Below, one piece after another: positions 1-6,901 of a DNA stretch of 36,906 bases. Origin of the DNA: a virus; IMG/VR virus record IMGVR_UViG_3300042691_021608, positions 1 through 36,906 of that record; one strand, given 5' to 3'. The notes under the pieces are model-generated. The model worked only from the letters and a program-made list of their open reading frames with translations, ran no database searches and was not told the DNA's origin. Position 1 is the first letter of the stretch; the number at the start of each line of letters is the position of its first letter. The position numbers were made by a program, and so were the translations under genes.

Positions 1-2
1 GC

Positions 3-1259
3 TCCGTCCAGGCCACGTTCAACAACGACGCAATCACCGTGGCCGCTGGTCAGGTCGTCATCTACACCTACCAAGGCTCGGCCTACGTCTATACGGGCGG
101 CACGGGCTCTCCGGTACTGGGTGCAACGTCAGCCCAGTTCACGGTGCTGGGCTCCACGGTCAACGTGGATACGCAGTTTGTTGACCTTGGTACGACTGCA
201 ACTGATATCGGTGCGGGCTGGACTGCGCTGGGCACCAAGCCTGCGACCACGGGAGCCGTTGTCACTGTCGCCGCATTCAAGGGCGACACTTACATCCTGG
301 TTAACGAATCTGCTCCTGCAACCGTTGCATCTTGGCTCAAAGTCGGCTCCACGCCCACCGCAGCGACCGCTTCTGAGATCATTTCCCGCACATCGACGAC
401 AACCGTTGTAACTCCTGCCGGTCTCGCCGGTGCGGTCACCGCCGCTCCCACTGGAACGGCTGCTGACGCTGGCAAGCTCCTGGCTCTCGATGCCTCCGGC
501 AAGCTAGGCGCCAATGCTCTTCCGGCCACGGCTGTCCAGACAACCTCGTTCATCGACGCCACGACAGGCGTTGCTGACGCTGGCAAGCCTATCAAGACGA
601 ATGCTACCGGTCTGGTCGGAGACACCTTCCTCGCCAACGCAGTTCTGAAGTCTGAGACGATCGCTGCGTCTGTCGGTGCGGGTTCGGCTGGGCAAGTTCC
701 GAAAACCGACGCGGCTGGCAAGATTGACGCGACGTTCCTGCCTGCGGCGGTGGTTCTCGAAACGGAGCTTCTGGGCACGTCTACGGGTGCTACTGACGCT
801 GGAAAGCCCATCAAGCTGAATGCGGCTGGCAAGATTGACCTCTCGATGCTTGATGTCGGCGGCATCAACTACGCTGGTAGTCTTGATTTGACTGCCGCTT
901 ATGCTGCACCGACGCCTACGCCTGCCGATGGTTCTTTCTTCACCGTGTCCACGGCTGGTAATGTTCACAGCTCTTGGGACGGCACCAAGATTGAGAACGT
1001 CCCGATTCCGGCCACGGTCGCTGCCGGTGACCTCGTCTTCTACCTTGCTGGCAAGTATCACGTTATTTCTGAAGCCAGCAATTCGTCGGCTTACGTCCGC
1101 AAGGCGGGTGCCAACGCGATTGCTGCTGACATGGTCATGACGTGGACGGCACCGGCTACAGCGAACACCACGATCATCAATGGTGGAGATAATACGAAAT
1201 CCACCATTATGAACGTCACGTTGGATGCATCTGTTATCGACGCGGGAACTTACACGTAA
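3..1259 (+). CDS. Fibre-like structural protein, 5' end cut by window edge
   Basis: The reading frame is open to the left edge. The first in-frame start visible, GTG at 39, lies inside sequence that reads as continuous protein, so the true start is probably outside the window. The protein is rich in Ala, Thr and Gly. It carries repeated segments of the type TGATDAGKPIKLNAAGKID (also in degenerate form as TGVADAGKPIKTNATG), typical of phage fibre shafts. The C-terminal third (GDLVFYLAGKYHVI region) resembles a segment of the tail fibre at 14422-15978. Because it lies upstream of the head-tail connector genes it could be a head fibre or decoration protein rather than a tail fibre. The role is inferred from composition and position only. 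Confidence 0.65.
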   Translation, partial: SVQATFNNDAITVAAGQVVIYTYQGSAYVYTGGTGSPVLGATSAQFTVLGSTVNVDTQFVDLGTTATDIGAGWTALGTKPATTGAVVTVAAFKGDTYILVNESAPATVASWLKVGSTPTAATASEIISRTSTTTVVTPAGLAGAVTAAPTGTAADAGKLLALDASGKLGANALPATAVQTTSFIDATTGVADAGKPIKTNATGLVGDTFLANAVLKSETIAASVGAGSAGQVPKTDAAGKIDATFLPAAVVLETELLGTSTGATDAGKPIKLNAAGKIDLSMLDVGGINYAGSLDLTAAYAAPTPTPADGSFFTVSTAGNVHSSWDGTKIENVPIPATVAAGDLVFYLAGKYHVISEASNSSAYVRKAGANAIAADMVMTWTAPATANTTIINGGDNTKSTIMNVTLDASVIDAGTYT

Positions 1260-1301
1260 ACCGCTCAACAAACAGAAAAGCAGATGTGACAGGAGAAACA
1301 A

Positions 1302-2369
1302 ATGGCAACCAACGCAATCAAGATTAAGAGAAAGATCGCGGCTGGCAAGTCTGCGCCAGCCGGCGGCACGGCGGGAGAACTTGCTCTCTGGAAAGCTGGA
1401 ACCGCGACGACTGATGCGTTGGCGATTTATGCTCACGATGGCGTTCAGTATGTCCCTATCGTGGACACTGACGCCAATGTGACGCTGCCTAAACCCGGCG
1501 CTGGCACAGCCGGGCGGCAGGTGACGGCGGACGCGGCTGGAGCGGTAAGTTGGACTCCTCCGGCAGCATCTGTTGCGCCTACGTTGACGATCAGCGGAAC
1601 GCTATCGATCACCGGAGGCGGAGATCTCTCAGCTAATCGCACGATGTCTTTGGTAAACGACAGTGCGGCACCTGGGAACGGGTTTTACTATGGAACTAAC
1701 GCGACTGGTGTAAAAGGCTTCTACGCACTCCCGGCGGGTGCAGGCGCAACTGGTGATGTTGTAGGCCCGGCTTCGGCAGTCGATAACGGTATTGCCCGTT
1801 TTGACGCGACGACAGGCAAGCTGATCCAGGGCTCGACTGGCATCATTGACGATACTGGAAACCTTACCGGCATCAACAATGCAGTGATGCTCGGTAGTGT
1901 GTTTTTCGGAGCAACCGCAGCCAACACGGTCACAATAATCGGCGATACTCTCACAATTCCAAACGGCCTCAACATCGACAGCAACACGCTGATGATCGAC
2001 GCGACCAACAACCGCGTTGGCTTCGGCACGGCGACTCCCGCTTCTCAAGCCGATGTAAACGGCGTTGCATCTCATAACGTCATTGCTTCGACGGGTGTGA
2101 TGGATCTTGCGAACGGGCAGATGTTCACTGCTCAATCCTCGGCAGCAATTGGATGGTCGTTCCAGAACGTTCCAGCTAGTCGCGGAGTAACTGTCGTGCT
2201 GCATCTGACGAATGGCGGTGCCTTCACGCAGACCTGGCCCGGCTCGGTGAAGTGGCCGGGCGGCACCGCGCCGACGCTCACTGCCGCTGGCACCGACGTT
2301 CTCGTGTTCGTTACCCATGACGGCGGCGCGACGTGGCGCGGCAACATCTTCGGGAAGGATATTCGCTGA
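1302..2369 (+). CDS. Fibre-like structural protein
   Basis: The protein is 355 aa and starts at ATG after a good AGGAG ribosome site in the intergenic gap. Its N-terminus (APAGGTAGELALW near residues 19-31) resembles the short N-terminal motif of many phage fibre and head-fibre proteins, in which a trimmed beta-structured element precedes Gly/Thr-rich repeats. The middle is low-complexity Gly/Ala/Thr with GATGDVVGPASAVDNGIARF, a segment common in phage tail-fibre proteins. The C-terminus ends in VFVTHDGGATWRGNIFGKDIR-like sequence with aromatic residues, as in receptor-binding tips. The stop overlaps the next start (CTGATG), so the two genes are probably co-translated. The exact virion location is unknown. 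Confidence 0.6.
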   Translation: MATNAIKIKRKIAAGKSAPAGGTAGELALWKAGTATTDALAIYAHDGVQYVPIVDTDANVTLPKPGAGTAGRQVTADAAGAVSWTPPAASVAPTLTISGTLSITGGGDLSANRTMSLVNDSAAPGNGFYYGTNATGVKGFYALPAGAGATGDVVGPASAVDNGIARFDATTGKLIQGSTGIIDDTGNLTGINNAVMLGSVFFGATAANTVTIIGDTLTIPNGLNIDSNTLMIDATNNRVGFGTATPASQADVNGVASHNVIASTGVMDLANGQMFTAQSSAAIGWSFQNVPASRGVTVVLHLTNGGAFTQTWPGSVKWPGGTAPTLTAAGTDVLVFVTHDGGATWRGNIFGKDIR

Positions 2370-3070
2370 TGAGCCTTATGCTGCATGAGCTGCTGGTGGG
2401 CGGTGCGGTCGATGACAGTATTTATGTTGCGCAAGAATTTATTCCTACCGGAACGAGCGTCGGGTCGATAACGCTACCCGCAGGAATCATCGCTGGCGAT
2501 CTTCTCATTCTCAATTGGACCGGTTTCAGATTTGGCGCTGCACCCGCGTACTCAGCCCCGGCTGGCTGGAACAATAGAAACAACTTAGTTACCGGCACAA
2601 ATCAGTCTCACACCAGCTTTCACTGGAAAATTGCCAACGGAACCGAGTCTGGCACAACACTATCAATATGGACTTCGCAGAATCTTGGCGGTTTCGGATT
2701 GCTGGTTTTAAGGCGCAGGTCGGGACCAATTCTGTCAGCAACTGAGTTTGATTATCAATTCTACAGCAATCTTGTGGCGGAAAACGCGACCAGAACAATA
2801 AACGCAGTTGGCAGGACGAAGCCACTTTTTGTATACTTGACAGCGTTCGCTGGTTCGGGGGTAACTCAAGATCTTCAGTTTACGACGAGCATGACTCCTG
2901 ACTTTGAAATTACAAGAATAAATGTGCCAGGTTTTGTAGCCAACAGAATTTTGAAAAAAACATACAGCGGGTCAGAAGTACTCTTGAACGATACGTACAG
3001 ATTAAACACCACGGCTGGTGCCGGTGGTGGTGGGTACACCACTCGTTCGGTAATCTTTGAAATCACCTAA
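2369..3070 (+). CDS. Lectin-like or fibre-tip protein, hypothetical
   Basis: The start is taken at ATG 2369, which overlaps the preceding stop, rather than at the upstream in-frame start at 2333 that lies inside the previous gene. This gives 233 aa. The protein is predicted beta-rich, with a GDLLILNWTGF strand followed by an APAGWNN turn, a W-K strand, and a Gly-rich C-terminus before SVIFEIT. The same order of elements (NDLLVIF, VAGWN, WWKF, RG, PALVL) occurs in the protein at 15978-16802, suggesting a shared fold. DNA here is more AT-rich than the flanking genes, consistent with recent exchange of a host-recognition module. No catalytic motif is visible. Confidence 0.5.
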   Translation: MSLMLHELLVGGAVDDSIYVAQEFIPTGTSVGSITLPAGIIAGDLLILNWTGFRFGAAPAYSAPAGWNNRNNLVTGTNQSHTSFHWKIANGTESGTTLSIWTSQNLGGFGLLVLRRRSGPILSATEFDYQFYSNLVAENATRTINAVGRTKPLFVYLTAFAGSGVTQDLQFTTSMTPDFEITRINVPGFVANRILKKTYSGSEVLLNDTYRLNTTAGAGGGGYTTRSVIFEIT

Positions 3071-3123
3071 CCCGCCAACCTCTTCCACGGCGGTCCCAAC
3101 TTCAAGACTAGAAGGAAAACACA

Positions 3124-3594
3124 ATGGCCTACGTTCTCGCAGACGGTTCAAGCGTAAAAGCATACCCTTACAACATCGGCCTGCTTCGCCGCGACAACCC
3201 GAACGTTTCGTTCCCCGCGAGCATGGCTGACGCAGCGCTTGCCGACTGGAATGTGTTTCCGGTCTCGCCCACGTCAGTCCCGGATTATGATCCTCTTTCA
3301 AGCCGGGTTACTGAAGAACGGCCGCAGCTGTCCGGTTCTGCGTGGGTTCAGGTGTGGCGTGTCGAGTCTCTATCTACGGAAGAAGCAAAGCTTGCTTTTG
3401 ACGGTGCGCTTGCCAGTCTCCGTGCCGACCGCGACGAACGGTTGCGCGTGTCTGACTGGACGCAGATGTCAGACTCGCCGCTGACTGCCGACCAGCGTGC
3501 TGCCTGGGTAAAATATCGTCAGGCTCTGCGCGATCTGCCGGGCGCGACCTCTAACCCGCTGGCTCCCGTATGGCCGGTTGAACCCGCAAGGTGA
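3124..3594 (+). CDS. Tail-assembly-chaperone-type protein (Phage_tail_APC-like)
   Basis: The protein is 156 aa, preceded by AGAAGGAAAAC. The C-terminal half has the pattern ADRDERLRVSDWTQMSDSPL followed by TADQRAAWVKYRQALRDLP. That signature is characteristic of small phage proteins annotated as tail assembly chaperone or tail-fibre assembly protein. Such proteins usually sit beside the fibre they help to fold, which matches the three fibre-like genes just upstream. The N-terminal half is not recognised. It lies 4 bp before the connector gene start, so it is in the same transcript. Confidence 0.65.
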   Translation: MAYVLADGSSVKAYPYNIGLLRRDNPNVSFPASMADAALADWNVFPVSPTSVPDYDPLSSRVTEERPQLSGSAWVQVWRVESLSTEEAKLAFDGALASLRADRDERLRVSDWTQMSDSPLTADQRAAWVKYRQALRDLPGATSNPLAPVWPVEPAR

Positions 3595-3598
3595 TCTG

Positions 3599-4159
3599 AT
3601 GTTTGACCTCGCCACCGCGAAAGCCCGGCTCGGTATAACCGGCACAACACAGGATACGCTGGTTCAAACTGCGATCACGACAACGCTTGAGATCGCAGAG
3701 CGATACTGTGACCGCAAATTCACTTATGCCGCTGAGACGGTAAAGTTCTATCATTTCCTCGGTGAAACGCTTTTCCTGCCGAGATACCCGGTGCAAGACG
3801 TAATCAGTCATACCGGGCTACCGGATCAGATGAAGGTGCACCATCGTTTGGGAGTGGTCGAGCTTCACTATAATCAGTTTATTGAGGAAGCAGAGATCAT
3901 CTACACCGGAGGTTACAGCGTATTACCGGCTGACCTTGAGCTTGCGCTCTGGGGCATCTTCAACGGCCTGTGGCCTTCGATCAACGGCGGTTCCAGCGTG
4001 GCAGCCGGTGCCATCGACAGTATCAGCATTCCTGATGTTGGGACGATTCGATTTTCCAACTCAGGTGGCTCGGCATCAAGTTCTGCGGGCACTGGCAATG
4101 CAAATGTGTTAGGTCCGTACTACAGTATCCTCGACACTTATCGGAGGGTTACGTGCTAG
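3599..4159 (+). CDS. Head-tail connector protein, gp6-like
   Basis: ATG 3599 is chosen over TTG 3578 because AAGGTGATC gives a ribosome site and 3578 lies inside the upstream gene. The 186-aa protein begins MFDLATAKARLGI, then has ERYCDRKF and a helical segment around PADLELALWGIFNGLW. This is the layout of the HK97 gp6 / lambda gpW-type adaptor that forms a ring under the portal (phage_connect family). A Ser/Gly/Ala-rich stretch precedes the C-terminus. It overlaps the next gene by 7 bp. Connectors normally follow the capsid gene, so the capsid should lie to the left of the fibre genes. Confidence 0.75.
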   Translation: MFDLATAKARLGITGTTQDTLVQTAITTTLEIAERYCDRKFTYAAETVKFYHFLGETLFLPRYPVQDVISHTGLPDQMKVHHRLGVVELHYNQFIEEAEIIYTGGYSVLPADLELALWGIFNGLWPSINGGSSVAAGAIDSISIPDVGTIRFSNSGGSASSSAGTGNANVLGPYYSILDTYRRVTC

Positions 4160-4494
4160 CCAGCAGCGACTTCGCTAACGTCAGGGGTTCTTGGGAATCC
4201 GTCGTCGCGCAGCTGGGTGTTCCGGCTGCCTGGACCCGTGCCAAGGCGCCTGGCGCGGCTGCGAACCTGACTGTCGGGTTCAAGACGGCTGGCGTCAAGG
4301 ATGTCGAGATCGTCAACACCTATGGCATCAACGCGATCATCCTCACCGTTCGCGCTATCGACGTGACGGTGCCGCCGGAAAAGTTCGACACTTTCGTCGT
4401 GTCCGGCCAGCGCATCACGGCGGACGCGGTGCATCCGGTTCATCTGAACGGCTCCGTCATCGGCTGGAAGATCTACGCGCGGGGGAGCAACTGA
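4153..4494 (+). CDS. Head-closure / head-tail joining protein
   Basis: The protein is 113 aa, starting at GTG 4153 inside the end of the connector gene. It is beta-rich, with a charged C-terminus (VIGWKIYARGSN) typical of small stopper proteins of the HK97 gp7/SPP1 gp16 class. Function is inferred from size and from its place between the connector and the next minor tail gene. The stop overlaps the following ATG (CTGATG). Confidence 0.55.
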   Translation: MLASSDFANVRGSWESVVAQLGVPAAWTRAKAPGAAANLTVGFKTAGVKDVEIVNTYGINAIILTVRAIDVTVPPEKFDTFVVSGQRITADAVHPVHLNGSVIGWKIYARGSN

Positions 4495-4889
4495 TGTCGT
4501 CTTCCTACGTTCGCAACAAGATCCGCCAGTGGGCAGCTGCGGCTTCAACTGCGACCGGCGTACCGTTCCACGAAACGATAAACGTCAGCGTCAACCCGTC
4601 CGATGCAGTTTGGTTCACGGTTTCGTTCACCAGCGAGAGCCACGAAGGCAACTTTTGCAAGTCGCCGTTCATCGAGAACGGGTTCGTGACGTTTACCTTC
4701 GTCGCCCGGCCCGGCATCGGTGATGCGGCGTGCCTCGCAGCGGTGGAGAGCGTCATCCCGCTGGCATACGCGAACACGGACGCGCAGCTGACGCTGATCA
4801 ATTATGAGCCGATTGACGAAGACAGTTTCGGATCGGCTGACAAGGATTACAGAATGACCGTCAACATGAACTATCGGTTATCGCTGTGA
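4494..4889 (+). CDS. Probable tail terminator / minor tail protein
   Basis: The start is set at ATG 4494, overlapping the preceding TGA; longer versions of the frame run inside the upstream gene. The protein is 131 aa. An N-terminal helix (YVRNKIRQWAAAA) is followed by a beta-rich body and ends in DYRMTVNMNYRLSL. The ending with alternating polar and hydrophobic residues is common in lambda gpU-type tail terminators and DUF4128-type proteins, which sit at this position before the tail tube gene. Assignment rests on order and fold impression, not on a diagnostic motif. Confidence 0.5.
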   Translation: MSSSYVRNKIRQWAAAASTATGVPFHETINVSVNPSDAVWFTVSFTSESHEGNFCKSPFIENGFVTFTFVARPGIGDAACLAAVESVIPLAYANTDAQLTLINYEPIDEDSFGSADKDYRMTVNMNYRLSL

Positions 4890-4937
4890 TGAAGAACAAG
4901 GTGAGCGCAACCCAACCCGGCCTCAAGGAGAGAGTAC

Positions 4938-5621
4938 ATGTCCACGGCCTATTCTAGCAAGGGCACGAAAGTCTGCGTGCTTAAGGGGTCGGCAACGGCG
5001 ACCTCTCTTACCCCGACCGCCATCAGCAAGGCGTCACCCGCTGTGGTCACCGTCGCATCTGTGACGGGTCTCACCGTTGGTGATCTGGTCAAGTTCCCCA
5101 GCACGACAGATCCGGGCTATTCCGGTTTCGCAGAACTTGCTGACAAGACGTTTGCGATCAGCAAGATCACCACTGTCGGCAACACGTTCGAGCTTGCTGG
5201 CGCTGACACGACGACCTCGACCGGCGCGCTGGCAGCTACGCCGTCGATCGCGCAGTATCCCAGCGCGACGAGCATGCTGTGCCTCTGCCTGTCGAGCCTC
5301 GCTTTCAATCCTGAAAGCGCGAACTCGATCAGCACGGCTACGTTCTGCGACCCTTCGGCGTCCATCGCCTCTCAGGTTGTCGGCGCAGGCACGATCGACA
5401 TCGGTGGCTACGTGGACATCGCTGATGCCGGTTACAAGGAACTGATCGCGGCGGAAGCGGACGGCAAGGCCCGTTCCTGGCGGATCACGCTTGGCAACAA
5501 TCAGGGCTACATCCTGTTCGATGGCGTCCTGTCTTCGCTTTCGCTGGATATCCCGCTCGATGGCGCTATCGCTTACAGCGGCACTGTGACCCTGTCCTCA
5601 CGCTATCGGCACCTGTTCTAA
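4938..5621 (+). CDS. Major tail tube protein
   Basis: The protein is 227 aa with a strong AAGGAGAG ribosome site before ATG 4938, as expected of an abundant structural protein. It has an N-terminal STAYSSKGTKVCVL, an Ig-like insertion with SVTGLTVGDLVKFPS, and a C-terminal half (GYILFDGVLSSLSLDIPLDG, then GTVTLSSRYRHLF) typical of tail tube proteins. The position between the terminator-like gene and the chaperone pair is diagnostic of the tail module in lambdoid siphoviruses. An 11-bp perfect stem-loop follows at 5639-5672, which could lower read-through into the chaperone and tape measure genes. Confidence 0.75.
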   Translation: MSTAYSSKGTKVCVLKGSATATSLTPTAISKASPAVVTVASVTGLTVGDLVKFPSTTDPGYSGFAELADKTFAISKITTVGNTFELAGADTTTSTGALAATPSIAQYPSATSMLCLCLSSLAFNPESANSISTATFCDPSASIASQVVGAGTIDIGGYVDIADAGYKELIAAEADGKARSWRITLGNNQGYILFDGVLSSLSLDIPLDGAIAYSGTVTLSSRYRHLF

Positions 5622-5638
5622 CGAACGGGTGAAGATGG

Positions 5639-5672
5639 TGCCCGGCTGGTTTGCTCACCTTCCAGCCGGGCA
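5639..5672 (+). terminator. Stem-loop after the tail tube gene
   Basis: Arms TGCCCGGCTGG (5639-5649) and CCAGCCGGGCA (5662-5672) are perfectly complementary over 11 bp with a 12-nt loop. No U-run follows, so it is either an attenuating or RNA-stabilising hairpin rather than a classic intrinsic terminator. Confidence 0.55.
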
Positions 5673-5705
5673 TCTCAAACTCAAGGTGAGCCGAAAAGGT
5701 GAAGC

Positions 5706-5954
5706 ATGAAAACCAAGACAATCGACATCGACGGCAAGAACTACGTCATCCGTGAACTCACGCTTGAAGAAGGAATGCCCTTGCTGGCTCCTGCTTCCGG
5801 TAATGTTGATTTCGCTGCCTTGATCCGGCTGGCGACAACCATTGACGGACATCAGGCGGCGCAGGGTGAAATCAGCATGAGCGTCGGCATGCAGCTGATG
5901 CCGCTGGTCATGGAGCTTAACAACTTCACGGGAGCCGCACCGGGAAACGTATGA
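5706..5954 (+). CDS. Tail assembly chaperone, short product (gpG-like)
   Basis: The protein is 82 aa, starting at ATG 5706 after AAAGGTGAAGC. It begins KTKTIDIDGKNYVIRELT, the strand pattern usual for small tail chaperones that coat the tape measure protein during tail assembly. It ends PGNV. A G-GGA-AAC heptamer, in phase for -1 slippage, sits three codons before the stop. Ribosomes that slip would skip the TGA and continue into the frame of 5951-6166, giving a chaperone fusion of about 153 aa. This is the lambda G/GT arrangement, located immediately upstream of the gene before the tape measure. Confidence 0.75.
   Translation: MKTKTIDIDGKNYVIRELTLEEGMPLLAPASGNVDFAALIRLATTIDGHQAAQGEISMSVGMQLMPLVMELNNFTGAAPGNV
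5942..5948 (+). promoter_or_regulatory. Programmed -1 frameshift site GGGAAAC
   Basis: The heptamer fits X-XXY-YYZ exactly: the zero-frame codons are GGA (5943-5945) and AAC (5946-5948), and after slippage the codons are GGG and AAA. The -1 frame is the frame of the downstream ORF, and the zero-frame stop follows one codon later at 5952-5954. Lambda uses GGGAAAG at the same genomic position. Confidence 0.8.
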
Positions 5955-6166
5955 GCCCGCACCAGTCGAACATGTATCAGCTAGCGGAAAACTTGCACAT
6001 GACGGTAACCCGCATGTCGAGCGAGATGACAATGGCTGAGTATTTCGGCTGGATTTCCTTTTACAGTCAGAAAGCTGAAGACGCCGAACGCGAGGCCAAG
6101 GGCCTACCGAAGCGTCCAGCGGGCAAGCCGGGCGACGGGGTTGTGTTGACGGGGTTCGGTCTCTAA
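5951..6166 (+). CDS. Tail assembly chaperone, frameshifted extension (T-like part)
   Basis: This is a 71-codon frame that enters from the slippery site and is in the -1 phase. It has its own ATG overlapping the upstream stop (ATGA), so independent initiation is also possible. The content (TMAEYFGWISFYSQKAEDAE) resembles the T domain of G-T chaperone fusions, which are rich in short amphipathic helices and often contain an EYxxWxxFY-type segment that contacts the tube and tape measure proteins. It ends at TAATG, coupling to the next gene. Confidence 0.7.
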   Translation: MSPHQSNMYQLAENLHMTVTRMSSEMTMAEYFGWISFYSQKAEDAEREAKGLPKRPAGKPGDGVVLTGFGL

Positions 6167-6900
6167 TGGCCCGCTCAATCCGCCTCAAAAGCCCTGATGC
6201 GACTCGCCTGATGGCGGTAATGCAGGAAGAGATCGAAAGCACGTTCAAAGCCTTCGCGGCTGCAGAAGCTGCGAAGGCGAAACTGAAAGACCCGAAGACG
6301 TTCTACTGGCGCGGCAACAACCCGGCGGCGGCGAGGTCTGTTTCGAACATTACTTCGATTCCTCCAGGCACCCTTGTTCCGCTGCCGTCTTACATAGCTG
6401 TTGCCGACAAGTCAGGCGTCAACAATGCCCATCTGGTGGCGATGCGGTTCACGCAGATGTTTGCGCGTGCTGCACCTCGCATCACGGGACGATATGCAAC
6501 ATCGATCAGGTACTTGTTGAACGGTCGAACAAAGGCGCTATCGACCATAATGGAGATTGGCAACAAGAACCTTCTGCGGCCCGGCGAGACAATCACGATC
6601 TACAGCGATGCTGTCTATGCGACAAAGCTTGAATCGGATTATTACCGGCGTGATCGTGAGGGTATCTGGCGCAAGATCACGAAGGCGTTGATTGCAGAGT
6701 TTGCCGGGCGGGCTTCCATCAAATACATCACAGTGAGCGGCATGAAGCTCAACGCGGGCTTTGTGCTGAATACCACGGTGCTTGTCATCGGCGCCAAGGG
6801 TCAATTTGGCAGCGGCATTGCCAGCAAGACGGGCCAGGCTGCGGCGCGCAGGAAGCGCAAGAAGACAAGAGAAGCGAACAAGCTGAAAAGGCTGAATTGA
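6166..6900 (+). CDS. Hypothetical tail-module protein
   Basis: The protein is 244 aa. Its ATG overlaps the previous stop (TAATG) and its own stop is 1 bp from the tape measure ATG. The N-terminal helix (MAVMQEEIESTFKAFAAAEAAKAKL) is followed by a mixed alpha/beta body with YATSIRYLLNG and ITIYSDAVYATKLESDYYRR. The tail is very basic (ARRKRKKTREANKLKRLN), suggesting nucleic-acid or acidic-protein contact. I do not recognise the family. It occupies the slot between chaperone and tape measure, where minor capsid or tail-completion proteins sometimes occur. Confidence 0.6.
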   Translation: MARSIRLKSPDATRLMAVMQEEIESTFKAFAAAEAAKAKLKDPKTFYWRGNNPAAARSVSNITSIPPGTLVPLPSYIAVADKSGVNNAHLVAMRFTQMFARAAPRITGRYATSIRYLLNGRTKALSTIMEIGNKNLLRPGETITIYSDAVYATKLESDYYRRDREGIWRKITKALIAEFAGRASIKYITVSGMKLNAGFVLNTTVLVIGAKGQFGSGIASKTGQAAARRKRKKTREANKLKRLN

Positions 6901-6901
6901 C

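Noticed and set aside
504-1436. Long minus-strand ORF (310 aa) opposite the left-edge fibre genes
   Set aside because: Arg/Ser-rich shadow of the fibre genes, crosses their boundary, and has no ribosome site or family resemblance.
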